DNA of 64,000 nt from Salinihabitans flavidus. Lineage in GTDB: Bacteria; Pseudomonadota; Alphaproteobacteria; Rhodobacterales; Rhodobacteraceae. Made by a program: the position numbers and the translations under genes. The stretch spans positions 1-64,000 of the forward strand of contig NZ_FODS01000018.1 of assembly GCF_900110425.1 (NCBI RefSeq). Direction: 5' to 3'. A model generated the notes under the pieces. The model was not told the origin of the DNA. It saw only the letters and a list, made by a program, of their open reading frames with translations, and searched no databases. This document shows positions 8,902 through 17,378 of this stretch, piece by piece; position 1 is the first letter of the stretch; each line of letters begins with the position of its first letter.

Positions 8902-11151
8902 ATGTCCTATTTGGACGGCGACACTATCCAGGTGATTGAAGTAATGAGTGATGAAGTGCCCGAACCTCCAACCTCGGAACAGTCGACCGTGGACAATCAG
9001 ACAAAGGTACACGGTTCGATACTGAAGAAACTGAGTCCGACTTGGCTGCCGATCATTTATGCCTTGCTGGGTGCAGCGTGGATTCTCGGATCCGACTACG
9101 CACTGGGTATGTTGATTGAATGGAGCCAGTGGGACGTTCAGTACGCGCAGACAATCAAGGGCCTTGTTTTTGTCGCGATCACGGCCCTGTCGCTCTACCT
9201 GATCATGGCACACTATGCGCGGCGCCTGACCCGAGAGGCGCAGGCTGTAGTGGATGCGGAACGATCACTCCGAGATTTCAGTGATGCGGCGACTGACTGG
9301 CTGTGGGAAATGGGTCCCGATATGCGCATCAACTCCATTTCCGGGCGCTTTACGGCAATCACCGGAGACAGACCTGATGCCATACTTGGATTGTCCCGTG
9401 ATGAGCTGATCGAAATGGCTGTTTCGAAGTTTGCGCCGCGCAAGGACGTGTCCAGCACGGCGCAGCAACCGTTTCGGGATCTCATTTACAGCTATCGGAA
9501 TCGTGCTGGCCGGAATTTCTATTTCAGGCTGAGCGGAAAGCCTGTTTTCGGGCATGATGGCACATTTCTGGGGTATCGGGGTGCCGGAAGCGACGTCACG
9601 CGCGAGGTGGAGTTGCGCATGGCGCGCGACAGATTGGCCGAGATCATTGAATCGACCCCCGATTTTGTCGCTACGGCCGAGCTTTCGGGCAAGTTGCTTT
9701 TCATCAATTGTGGTGGCCGGAAACTCTTGGGTTTCGGATTGAACGAGGATCTGACCCACCTTTCCATGGCCGATCTGCGTCCAGAGGGCGCCGATACGGA
9801 CTTTCGCAAGACCATACTCCCCGCCGCTCTTGAGCATGGCAGTTGGGCTGGGCGTACGGCGCTTCGCCATCGCAACGGCGAAAGCAAGATGGTCTCGATC
9901 GTTCTTCTGCTTCACACAGGCGCAACCGGAGATGTCGATTTCCTCTCGATGATCGCGCGCGACCTGACCGAAGAACTGCAGACTGAAGAACGCTTGAGGC
10001 GTGCCCAGAGAATGGATGCCCTAGGGCAACTCACAGGCGGCCTCGCTCACGATTTCAATAACCTTCTGATGGTCATGATGGGAAGTGCCGAGGCGTTGGC
10101 TGAACGCATCCCCAACGACGAAGAGGGCCAGAGACTTGCCGAGAGCATACTGCAAACCGGTGAACGTGGTGCCGATCTGACGCACCGCCTGCTGTCATTC
10201 TCGCGCAAACAGGCCCTAAGGCCCGAGCCTGTCGATGCATGGGAACTCGTCACCGCGATCGAGCCGCTACTGCGGCGTACATTGGGCGATCGAATTTCCG
10301 TCGAGGCGCAGGCTCCTGAGGAGATTTGGACGGTTCTGACCGATAAAACCGAACTTGAAACCTGTCTTCTCAATCTTGCCCTCAACGCGCGGGACGCGAT
10401 GCCGGACGGGGGGAAGCTGTCCATCACCCTGCGCAATGAACGGGTCACGGGCACCGGATCCGGTTCGATCGGTGATCTGCCCGCAGGCGACTACGTTGCC
10501 ATTGATGTGACCGATACAGGAACGGGTATTCCCGCAGAAATTCTTGGCCGGATTTTTGAACCCTTCTTTACAACCAAGGGAGACCTCAGAGGCAATGGTC
10601 TTGGTCTTTCAATGGTGTACGGGTTCGCCCGACAAACGGGTGGGACCATATCCGTGTCGAGTGAACAGAACCGTGGAACCACATTTCGGCTCATTCTTCC
10701 GAGTGCACATCGGGAGGCGGGTGCCATATCCTCGGAAACGGATCAATCCGGCCTGCGGGATGGCGCGGGTGCGACCATACTGGTTGTGGAGGATGATCCG
10801 CTCGTGCGTGCCAATCTCGTTGCGCAGCTGCAACATCTCGGACACAGGGTTCATGAAGCGGACAGCGGAACGGAGGCGCTTGCGCGTCTTGAGAGCATTC
10901 CCGTGCTTGACCTTCTGTTGACTGACATGGTGATGCCGGGTGGCATGAATGGTCAGGACGTCGCGCGAAAAATTCAGGAACGTCGGCCCGGTGCCGCGAT
11001 CTTGTTCACTACGGGCTATGATGATCGATCACAGGTATCGCCGCGTGACAAGGACGACGAAACGCTGTGCGCTCCCATTCTATACAAGCCGTATCGACGG
11101 CCCCAACTCGAACAAGCCGTCAAGGAGGCGCTTGGCGTCGGGTCATCCTGA
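8902..11151 (+). CDS. Membrane hybrid histidine kinase with PAS and receiver domains
   Basis: This 749-residue protein has two N-terminal membrane helices (about 48-71 and 85-103) with a short periplasmic loop, then two PAS-like domains (about 125-235 and 243-355). The kinase core has phospho-acceptor His383 in LAHDFNNLL, N-box around Asn495, G1 DTGTGIP and G2 GNGLGLSMVYG. A C-terminal receiver follows with phospho-acceptor Asp675 in LLLTDMVMPGG. The layout resembles CckA-type or phosphorelay hybrid kinases. No response regulator or phosphotransfer protein is nearby, so it is an orphan and its signal is unknown. The first ATG has a poor ribosome binding site, and the ATG at 8944 is an alternative. 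Confidence 0.9.
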   Translation: MSYLDGDTIQVIEVMSDEVPEPPTSEQSTVDNQTKVHGSILKKLSPTWLPIIYALLGAAWILGSDYALGMLIEWSQWDVQYAQTIKGLVFVAITALSLYLIMAHYARRLTREAQAVVDAERSLRDFSDAATDWLWEMGPDMRINSISGRFTAITGDRPDAILGLSRDELIEMAVSKFAPRKDVSSTAQQPFRDLIYSYRNRAGRNFYFRLSGKPVFGHDGTFLGYRGAGSDVTREVELRMARDRLAEIIESTPDFVATAELSGKLLFINCGGRKLLGFGLNEDLTHLSMADLRPEGADTDFRKTILPAALEHGSWAGRTALRHRNGESKMVSIVLLLHTGATGDVDFLSMIARDLTEELQTEERLRRAQRMDALGQLTGGLAHDFNNLLMVMMGSAEALAERIPNDEEGQRLAESILQTGERGADLTHRLLSFSRKQALRPEPVDAWELVTAIEPLLRRTLGDRISVEAQAPEEIWTVLTDKTELETCLLNLALNARDAMPDGGKLSITLRNERVTGTGSGSIGDLPAGDYVAIDVTDTGTGIPAEILGRIFEPFFTTKGDLRGNGLGLSMVYGFARQTGGTISVSSEQNRGTTFRLILPSAHREAGAISSETDQSGLRDGAGATILVVEDDPLVRANLVAQLQHLGHRVHEADSGTEALARLESIPVLDLLLTDMVMPGGMNGQDVARKIQERRPGAAILFTTGYDDRSQVSPRDKDDETLCAPILYKPYRRPQLEQAVKEALGVGSS

Positions 11152-11508
11152 ACCGTGCCGAAAAGGAACCGTTCATGATGCGCCAACGCATCTCATCCCA
11201 CAACGGGGCGGCATCTCGATCCGACAAAGAGTCCGCGGCTTTTGCGATCAACCTGTCGCGGATTTGAGAGTTGTTGGTTAACGAGTTGAAATCGTTGAAA
11301 AACCCTTGTCTGCATCACGTCGGTAATACGTCGGTATCGGGGTCCGTGCGGGCCGGGGTAAACGCGGCGAGCGCACGCGGCGATCCGCACAACGCCCCCG
11401 TGACGTGGGGTTCGAGTTGACCTGAACCCGGCGGCGCAGCATGTGTTGCCGCAAGGGAAGCGCCCGACATAACGGCCGGGCGCGGAGGACGACCGAAGGG
11501 AGACGATC
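11152..11508. other. 357-base intergenic region with repeat and 5'-leader hairpins
   Basis: No gene is visible here. Besides the 11-bp repeat at 11314-11338, a GTTAAC at 11277-11282 precedes it. Close to the SDR start there is a stem GCGCCCG/CGGGCGC at 11460-11483, just ahead of the GGAGGA and AAGGGAG ribosome-binding stretch, and a weaker GCGGC/GCCGC stem before it. These may structure the SDR leader; no known riboswitch is recognisable. Confidence 0.5.
11314..11338 (+). repeat. Dispersed 11-bp tandem repeat, copy after the hybrid kinase gene
   Basis: After the leader CTTGTCTGCATC come ACGTCGGTAAT (11317-11327) and ACGTCGGTATC (11328-11338), then a decayed third unit (GGGGTCCGTG). A GTTAAC and an AAAAACCC run precede it, as in the 24.4 and 31.9 kb copies. 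It lies 163 bases after the stop of the kinase gene, in plus orientation. Confidence 0.85.
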
Positions 11509-12270
11509 ATGGATATTCAATCGACCATCGCAGTGGTGACGGGCGGGGCCTCGGGCCTTGGAGAGGCAACGGTGCGCGAGCTGGCCGCCGGCGGGGCGAA
11601 GGTGGGAATCTTCGACCGCGACGCGGAGCGGGGCGAGGCCGTGGCAACCGAACTGGGCGAGAACGTCATCTTCTGTTCCGTGGATGTGACCGACGAGGCG
11701 AGCGTGAACACGGCGCTCGACACGGTGTCGGAGCGTTTCGGTGCGATCAACGCTGTGGTCAACTGCGCCGGGATCGCGATTGCCGCCAAGACGGTGGGGC
11801 GTGACGGGCCACATGCGCTCGATGCCTATCGCAAGGTGATCGACGTGAACCTTGTAGGCACGTTCAACGTGCTGCGGCTGACCGCCGCGCGCATGGAGAA
11901 AAACGCGCCGAACGAGGACGGCGAGCGCGGCGCGATCGTCAACACCGCCTCTGTCGCGGCCTTCGACGGGCAGAAGGGGCAGGCGGCCTATGCCGCATCC
12001 AAGGGTGGCGTGGTGGCCACAACCCTGCCGGTGGCGCGTGATCTGGGCCGCTCTGGCATCCGTATCAACACCATCGCGCCGGGGCTGTTCCTCACGCCAA
12101 TGTTCGAGAGTCTTGGCGAGGAGGTCTGCAAGGAGCTGGCCAAGGACGTGGTGTTCCCGGCCCGTCTCGGGCGGCCGTCGGAATATGCCCGTCTGGCGAG
12201 CTTCCTGCTGTCGCATCCCTACATGAACGGTGAGACGATCCGCCTTGACGGGGCGCTGCGGATGCCGTGA
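11509..12270 (+). CDS. SDR-family dehydrogenase, 3-hydroxyacyl-CoA dehydrogenase type 2-like
   Basis: This 253-residue short-chain dehydrogenase has the NAD-binding TGGASGLGEAT motif at about 11-20, an acidic residue in GIFDRD favouring NAD(H), NCAG, and the Ser/Tyr/Lys catalytic set in NTASVAAFDGQKGQAAYAASKGG. The IAPGLFLTPM and RLGRPSEYARLASFLL segments match the HSD17B10/type 2 3-hydroxyacyl-CoA dehydrogenase branch. It should oxidise a 3-hydroxyacyl-CoA in the cytoplasm. It is a single gene with a strong GAAGGGAG ribosome binding site and a terminator 33 bases after its stop. Confidence 0.9.
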   Translation: MDIQSTIAVVTGGASGLGEATVRELAAGGAKVGIFDRDAERGEAVATELGENVIFCSVDVTDEASVNTALDTVSERFGAINAVVNCAGIAIAAKTVGRDGPHALDAYRKVIDVNLVGTFNVLRLTAARMEKNAPNEDGERGAIVNTASVAAFDGQKGQAAYAASKGGVVATTLPVARDLGRSGIRINTIAPGLFLTPMFESLGEEVCKELAKDVVFPARLGRPSEYARLASFLLSHPYMNGETIRLDGALRMP

Positions 12271-12681
12271 GGCGGATGCTTCAAGAGGCGAGAGGCAACC
12301 CGAAGGCCCCGGCGATGGGGCCTTTTCCTGTGGTCGGTTCTGGGGTGGTGCGGAGGTGGCCGGGCCGTCTTGCGCCTTTCGAGGACCTGCCGTGCCCGTG
12401 AGACGCCGTGCGGTGTCCGGCTGCGGGTGGGCGTCGAGACGTGTTTGGATGGCAGTTAATGCCGGTCCAATACACCCACGTTTTCAGAATCTTGATCCGT
12501 CACAAAAGCGCCCGCCCGGTGGGGCGGACGGACGCTGCGCGGCGGCGCGTGCCGCGCCTTGATCCCGCGCGGACCTCATTGGCCTCTTTCATGGTTGGGA
12601 CGCTGTGCCATTCGTTTGGGAACCCCGGGATGGCGATCGGGGTAAATACCGATACACTGAGGCGAATCGTGTCGAGGCGGC
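12271..12681. other. 411-base intergenic region
   Basis: Apart from the SDR terminator at 12303-12328, I see only GC-rich sequence with partial palindromes around 12515-12545 (GCGCCCGCCC against GGGGCGGACG). No gene, repeat copy or clear promoter is visible. The MFS promoter must lie here or within the first codons of that gene. Confidence 0.5.
12303..12328 (+). terminator. Rho-independent terminator of the SDR gene
   Basis: AAGGCCCC (12303-12310) and GGGGCCTT (12317-12324) form a perfect 8-bp stem with a GGCGAT loop. The right arm runs into TTTTCC. Confidence 0.8.
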
Positions 12682-13902
12682 ATGGCCGGAGTATCGGAGG
12701 GCTGCGCCATCACCTATTTCCAGAGCTTGTCCGCCGCGGGGTTTGCCGCAACCGCGATCAGCTACGGGCCCGGTCGCATGGGGTTCGGCCTTTTCGTGCC
12801 CGAGATCAGCGCAACCTTCTCGATGTCGTCCACGATGGTCGGCCTTGTCTCCAGTCTCGGATTCCTGGGGTTTTTCATCGCCCTGATGATCGCTCAGGCA
12901 TTGCTCAGCCGGCAAGGGCCGGGGGTGCCGGTGCTGTCCGGTCTCGGGGCCGCCACGGCGGGGATGGGCATCGTGGCGCTTGCGCCGAACGTTCCGGTTC
13001 TGGCGGTCGGAGTCTTTCTTGCGGCGTCGAGCGCCGGATTCGCGTGGACGCCGTTCAACGACGCGGTGCATCGCAAGATACGGGACGTGGATCGCCCTGC
13101 GGCGTTTTCGGAGATCAGCACGGGCACCAGCGTGGGAATCGCGTTGGCCGGACTTTCCGCGCTTGTGGTGGCTCTCACGGGCCTGTCGTGGCGGTGGTGC
13201 TGGGCCTTCTTTTCACTCGCGGCTGCGGCGGCGTTCGTCGCCAACCGGATGTCGCTGCGGTCTGTTGAAAAGGCATCGGACGCGGTGCCGGAAGTCCGCT
13301 GGCGCGACTTGTTTCAAGGCGCGGCGGCCCCGCTCTTTGCCATCGGCTTCGTCTATGGGGCAACATCGGCCATCTATATCTCCTTCGCGGCCAATCACAT
13401 CCGTGAAAGTGGCGGCGTTCCGGGGGTGTCCGCCGCCGCAACGCCCGCGCTTGTCTTCATCTGCTTTGGGCTTTTCGGTCTGGTGGGACTTCTGACCGGT
13501 CGATTGAAGGGTCGTTTTGGGCTTGCGTGGCTGGTGCGGCTGGTGATGCTGAGCGGGGCGGGGTCTGTCATCCTTGTCGCGGCTCTGCCAGACAGTTGGG
13601 CCGGGCTGATCGGGTCAGCGGGCCTACAAGGCATGCATGTCATGGTGACAAGCGCGATTCTGGCGTTCTGGTCGGAACGTTTGTTCCCGCATCTTCCGGC
13701 GCTCAGCTTCACGGCGGCGCTTCTTGCCAGCGCGGCGGGGAGCGTTCTGGGGCCGGCGGCGGCCGGTGCCGCGATCGACGCCTTCGGAGCGCAGGCGATG
13801 TTTTTCGGGGCGGCGGTATTGCCGGTTGCCCTGTTGATCGTGCTGCGCGACCGCCATGTTCGGGACGCCCCGGTCCCGATGGGGGCGGCGGGGTCATTCT
13901 GA
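12682..13902 (+). CDS. MFS transporter
   Basis: This 406-residue integral membrane protein has about twelve hydrophobic segments, including MGFGLFVPEISATFSMSSTMVGLVSSLGFLGFF-type helices and LIGSAGLQGMHVMVTSAILAFWSERLFPH. It resembles the YbfB/YjiJ and CynX-like major facilitator branch. Its substrate is unknown. No good Shine-Dalgarno precedes the first ATG, so the start is uncertain. It converges with the Tm-1-like gene; the two stops are only 13 bases apart. Confidence 0.82.
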   Translation: MAGVSEGCAITYFQSLSAAGFAATAISYGPGRMGFGLFVPEISATFSMSSTMVGLVSSLGFLGFFIALMIAQALLSRQGPGVPVLSGLGAATAGMGIVALAPNVPVLAVGVFLAASSAGFAWTPFNDAVHRKIRDVDRPAAFSEISTGTSVGIALAGLSALVVALTGLSWRWCWAFFSLAAAAAFVANRMSLRSVEKASDAVPEVRWRDLFQGAAAPLFAIGFVYGATSAIYISFAANHIRESGGVPGVSAAATPALVFICFGLFGLVGLLTGRLKGRFGLAWLVRLVMLSGAGSVILVAALPDSWAGLIGSAGLQGMHVMVTSAILAFWSERLFPHLPALSFTAALLASAAGSVLGPAAAGAAIDAFGAQAMFFGAAVLPVALLIVLRDRHVRDAPVPMGAAGSF

Positions 13903-13915
13903 AGCCCGCCCAGGC

Positions 13916-15148
13916 TCAGATTTTCACGACGCCTTGTGCGATCCAGTCATCGAGGATATCAAGCGCCGCCGCGCTGAAGGCCGCGTCGTTGATATGGGCG
14001 TCGAGGCTGTGCAGCGTCACGTTACCGGGCAGGGTCTTTTCGATCTCGTCGCAGAAGGCGGCCAGCCCGTCCGCGTCGTGCAGATCGGCGCCGGGGCGGT
14101 CCCATTCGTTGCAGCCCCTCGTTGGCAGCAGGAAGGCGGTCGGCCCCTTGGCGCCCGAGAGTTTTTCGGCGTGGGCGCGGGCGACCTCGCGGCGGCCCGC
14201 CTCGTCGAGAACGACGGATTTGATCAGCCGGTTGTGATCATGGGCGGGGAAATCGGCGAAACGCTCCGGCACGGGCTGCCATGCGATCAGATCCACAAGG
14301 TCATAGCAGCCCGGCGCCACGATCTGCGGGATGCCGCGCGCCCCGGCATTTGTAAGCCGGTCGGCCCCCGCCGAAAGCCCGCCCATCATGTGATTGCCCA
14401 CCTCCTGCGTGGCGAAATCGAACACGGCGGCAAACGCCCCCTCGGCGGCCAGCGACTCAAACGCACGCCCGCCCATGCCGGTGGCGTGGAAGACGGCCAC
14501 CTCGAACCCGCGTTTTTCAAGCTCGGGCTTGAGCGTCACCATGTAGTGCAGGATCGTCTTGCCGAAGGAGGTCATGCCGATCAGGGGCCGGTCGCGGCGG
14601 GGCTTTTCCACCGCGCGCGCCGCGCCCAGCACCGCGCCCGCTGCCTGCGACAGCGACGATTTGCACACCGAGTTGAGGCCATAGAGACCGCCCGCCCAAA
14701 GGATCATCTGAATATCGGCGGCAAGCCGTTCGGGCGGCAGCATGGCCGAGAAGGAGACGGTGGAGACCACGTATTTCGGCACGCCGAGCGGCAGCGCCTG
14801 ACACACGTCGAGCGCCAGATCGGTCCCCATGGAGCCACCGAGCGCGATCACCCCGTCGATCCGCCCCGCATCGTAGAGGCGGCGGGCAAGCCGCGCCGCG
14901 CCGCGCGCCATGATCTGCATGGCAATGTTCTCGTCGCCGCTTTCGATGGCCTGCGCGATGGTGCCGCCGCCGGCCTCTGCCACGTCATGCTTGGACAGAT
15001 CGGTGGGCTGGACAGGGTCGCCCAGCACGCTGACATCCATGCTGAGCACCTCGCCGCCTTGTTGCCGGATGCAGTCGCACAGGTAGTTGAGTTCATCGTC
15101 CTTGGTGTCATAGGTGCCGATGACAAGGATGGTTCTGGGGTCGGTCAT
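13916..15148 (-). CDS. Tm-1-like ATP-binding protein (UPF0261)
   Basis: The 410-residue product starts MTDPRTILVIGTYDTKDDEL and contains GVIALGGSMGTDLA and GMTSFGKT, all conserved in UPF0261, the family related to the N-terminal half of the tomato Tm-1 resistance protein. Bacterial members bind ATP but their reaction is not established. They are usually found beside catabolic enzymes, often with a PEP-mutase-like partner, which is absent here. The start overlaps the kinase stop (ATGA at 15145-15148), so it is the last gene of the TTT-ALDH-phospholyase-kinase operon. Confidence 0.88.
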   Translation of the reverse strand: MTDPRTILVIGTYDTKDDELNYLCDCIRQQGGEVLSMDVSVLGDPVQPTDLSKHDVAEAGGGTIAQAIESGDENIAMQIMARGAARLARRLYDAGRIDGVIALGGSMGTDLALDVCQALPLGVPKYVVSTVSFSAMLPPERLAADIQMILWAGGLYGLNSVCKSSLSQAAGAVLGAARAVEKPRRDRPLIGMTSFGKTILHYMVTLKPELEKRGFEVAVFHATGMGGRAFESLAAEGAFAAVFDFATQEVGNHMMGGLSAGADRLTNAGARGIPQIVAPGCYDLVDLIAWQPVPERFADFPAHDHNRLIKSVVLDEAGRREVARAHAEKLSGAKGPTAFLLPTRGCNEWDRPGADLHDADGLAAFCDEIEKTLPGNVTLHSLDAHINDAAFSAAALDILDDWIAQGVVKI

Positions 15149-16089
15149 GCGGATCTCCGGTCAAGATAGCGGCGCGAAAGGCGGGTGGCGCGGTCGATGG
15201 CGCGGGCGGATCGCTCTGCGGTGCCCGGCTCTCCCAGCCGGTCGGCGATCCAGCCGACATAGGTCAGCGCGCGGATGGTCAGCAGCAGGTCGAGATGGCC
15301 ATCGTCCACCCGCCGCCGCCGGGCATAGCCCGCGCAGAGCGCGGCGCACAGGGCGAGAAAATCGGGCCGGTCGACATAGCGTAGCAGGAAGGTCGCCAGC
15401 TCGAAATCGCGGTAGCCGAAGGCGGCATCGTCGAAGTCGATGAAGGTGATCTCCGGCCCGTCGATGAGCATGTTCTCGGCCAGAAGATCGGCGTGGATCA
15501 GGCCAACATCGGGCGCGGGATCCAGCGCGTCCAGATCGGCGCGGGCGGCATCACGCGCGGCCTTGAGCAAGGCGCGCTGATCGCCGGTCAGATGCGGGTG
15601 GTCCCAGAAGCGCCCCCAGAGCGGGGCGTCGCCCAGAAGCGCCTCCGCGCCCCAGTCGGGGCGGTCGAAGCCTTCGGGCGGTTGCCATGCGTCGGTCAGA
15701 TCATGCAGGCGGGCCATCTGCGCGCCGAGGTTTTCACACAGGGTGATCGGATCGGGGTGGTCGATCTGATCTCCGTGGCCCAGCGGACGGCCGGGCAGCC
15801 ACGACAGCATGTCCACCTGCACGCCATCCAGCGTATGCACAAGCGCGCCGTCCCGGGCCGGGCGGGGCCGGGGAACGGCAAAGCCGTTTTCCACCAGATA
15901 GGCCATCCATTGCAACTCGGAGCGCAGCTGCGCGTCGCTGCGATAGCCGGGGCGGTGCAGGCGCAGGGCAAGTTCGGAGCCATCGGCCATCACGCGGTAG
16001 ACAGTGTTTTCGCGCCGCGCGGCAAGGGTGACATCGGCCCCGGCCATGTCCCACGCGGCGAGCGCCTGTGTCACGCGCGGGTCCATCAT
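15145..16089 (-). CDS. APH-family small-molecule kinase (hydroxylysine kinase-like)
   Basis: This 314-residue protein has the aminoglycoside phosphotransferase fold: ENTVYRV nucleotide loop, the catalytic His199-Ala-Asp201 with Asn206 (LIHADLLAENML) and metal-binding Asp218 in FIDFDDA. The neighbouring AGXT2L-like PLP enzyme is the classic partner of hydroxylysine kinase, which makes the phospho-ester that the lyase eliminates. Homoserine or choline kinase-like roles are alternatives. It overlaps both neighbours (ATG beside the aminotransferase stop; ATGA into UPF0261), so expression is tightly coupled. Substrate is inference. Confidence 0.85.
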   Translation of the reverse strand: MMDPRVTQALAAWDMAGADVTLAARRENTVYRVMADGSELALRLHRPGYRSDAQLRSELQWMAYLVENGFAVPRPRPARDGALVHTLDGVQVDMLSWLPGRPLGHGDQIDHPDPITLCENLGAQMARLHDLTDAWQPPEGFDRPDWGAEALLGDAPLWGRFWDHPHLTGDQRALLKAARDAARADLDALDPAPDVGLIHADLLAENMLIDGPEITFIDFDDAAFGYRDFELATFLLRYVDRPDFLALCAALCAGYARRRRVDDGHLDLLLTIRALTYVGWIADRLGEPGTAERSARAIDRATRLSRRYLDRRSA

Positions 16090-17378
16090 GCCTCCAGCGG
16101 GGTTTCGGCAAGCGCCTCGTCCAGCGTTCGCAGCATGAGATCGGCGTCCTGCTCAGAGAAGGGCAGAGGCGGGCGCATTTTCAGAACGTTGTAGTGAACC
16201 CCGAGGAAATTGAGCAGCACACCCTTGCGGCGCATGACGTTGGCGATGCGTTTGGTGAAGGCTGTGGCGGGGGTCTTGGTGTCGCGATCGAGCACAAGTT
16301 CGGCGCCGAAAAACAGCCCCGAGCCGCGCACGTCGCCGATGCAGGCGTGCTTGCCGGCCAGCGCGCGCAGCCCGTCGCGGGCATGATCGCCCACGGCGCG
16401 GGCGTGGTCCATCAACCCTTCCTCCTGCACCACATCGAGCGTGGCATGGGCGGCGGCGGCGGAGACGGGGTTGCCGCCGAAGGTGTTGAAATATCGGAAC
16501 CCCTCGCGGAAGGCGGTCATGATGTGCGGTGAGGTGACGACGCCGCCGACCGGGTGGCCGTTGGCCATCGGCTTGCCGATGGTGACCACATCGGGGGTGA
16601 AGCCGGCCTTCTGATGCCCCCAGAAGTGGGTGCCGAGGCGGCCGAAGCCGGGCTGCACCTCGTCGGCGATGACGATCCCGCCCGCGCGGCGCACCGCGTC
16701 GATGGCCGGTTGCAGCCAGCCGCTTTCTAGCGTGGGAAATCCCTCGTTGGCGAAGAACGGGCAGATGATGAGGGCCGACAGGCCGTGCCCCTTTTCCTCA
16801 AGCTCCGCGATGCGGGCCTCGACGTCGGCGGCGAAGGCGCGGGCGTGGGCCATTCCGGTCTCTCCGCCCTGCGGGCGGTAGCTGTCGGGGGCGGTCACGA
16901 AGGCCACGTTGTCCCATGCCCCCGGCGGCGGGTTGGTGCGCGAAAGCTGGCTCACCGCGAGGGTATTACCGTGGTAGGTGTGATCGGTGGCGATTACCCC
17001 GGTCTTGCCGGTCACGGCGCGCGCCATGCGCAGGGCGATGTCGTTCGCCTCCGACCCGGTGCAGGTCATGATCGCGGTGGACAGCGGATCGTCGAATGTC
17101 GCGGTCAGCGCCTCCACGTAGTCCAGTATCCCCTCGTGCAGATAGCGAGTGTGGGTGTTGAGCGTGCCGGCCTGTTTGCAGATCGCCTCCACCACCTTGG
17201 GGTGGCAGTGCCCGACGTGAGGGACATTGTTGTAGCAATCGAGATACTTGCGCCCGTCCGCGTCCCAGACCCACGCGCCCGCTCCCCGGACAAGATGCAC
17301 AGGCTCTTCGTAGAAAGTGGACATGTTCGGGCCGAGCAGGCGCGCACGGCGCTCCATCAGGGTTTGCGTGTCAGTCAT
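16086..17378 (-). CDS. Class III PLP enzyme, AGXT2L/phospho-lyase-like
   Basis: This 430-residue PLP enzyme has CTGSEANDIALRMAR (cofactor phosphate region), Asp239 in IVIADE and the Schiff-base Lys269 in TIGKPMANGHP. The NVPHVGHCHP and RYLHE segments are characteristic of the AGXT2L1/AGXT2L2 group, which do not transaminate but eliminate phosphate and ammonia from phosphoethanolamine or 5-phosphohydroxylysine. With the kinase downstream and ALDH upstream this suggests phosphorylation, elimination to a semialdehyde and oxidation. I chose the ATG at 17378, which overlaps the ALDH stop; an in-frame ATG lies at 17393. An ordinary omega-transaminase remains possible. Confidence 0.88.
   Translation of the reverse strand: MTDTQTLMERRARLLGPNMSTFYEEPVHLVRGAGAWVWDADGRKYLDCYNNVPHVGHCHPKVVEAICKQAGTLNTHTRYLHEGILDYVEALTATFDDPLSTAIMTCTGSEANDIALRMARAVTGKTGVIATDHTYHGNTLAVSQLSRTNPPPGAWDNVAFVTAPDSYRPQGGETGMAHARAFAADVEARIAELEEKGHGLSALIICPFFANEGFPTLESGWLQPAIDAVRRAGGIVIADEVQPGFGRLGTHFWGHQKAGFTPDVVTIGKPMANGHPVGGVVTSPHIMTAFREGFRYFNTFGGNPVSAAAAHATLDVVQEEGLMDHARAVGDHARDGLRALAGKHACIGDVRGSGLFFGAELVLDRDTKTPATAFTKRIANVMRRKGVLLNFLGVHYNVLKMRPPLPFSEQDADLMLRTLDEALAETPLEA

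Noticed and set aside
11460-11483. A riboswitch in the SDR leader
   Set aside because: Only one or two simple stems are visible, with no recognisable conserved aptamer sequence.
13856-15169. A 437-codon plus-strand open frame over the Tm-1-like gene
   Set aside because: The minus strand encodes a full UPF0261 protein with conserved motifs. The plus-strand translation has no recognisable domain.
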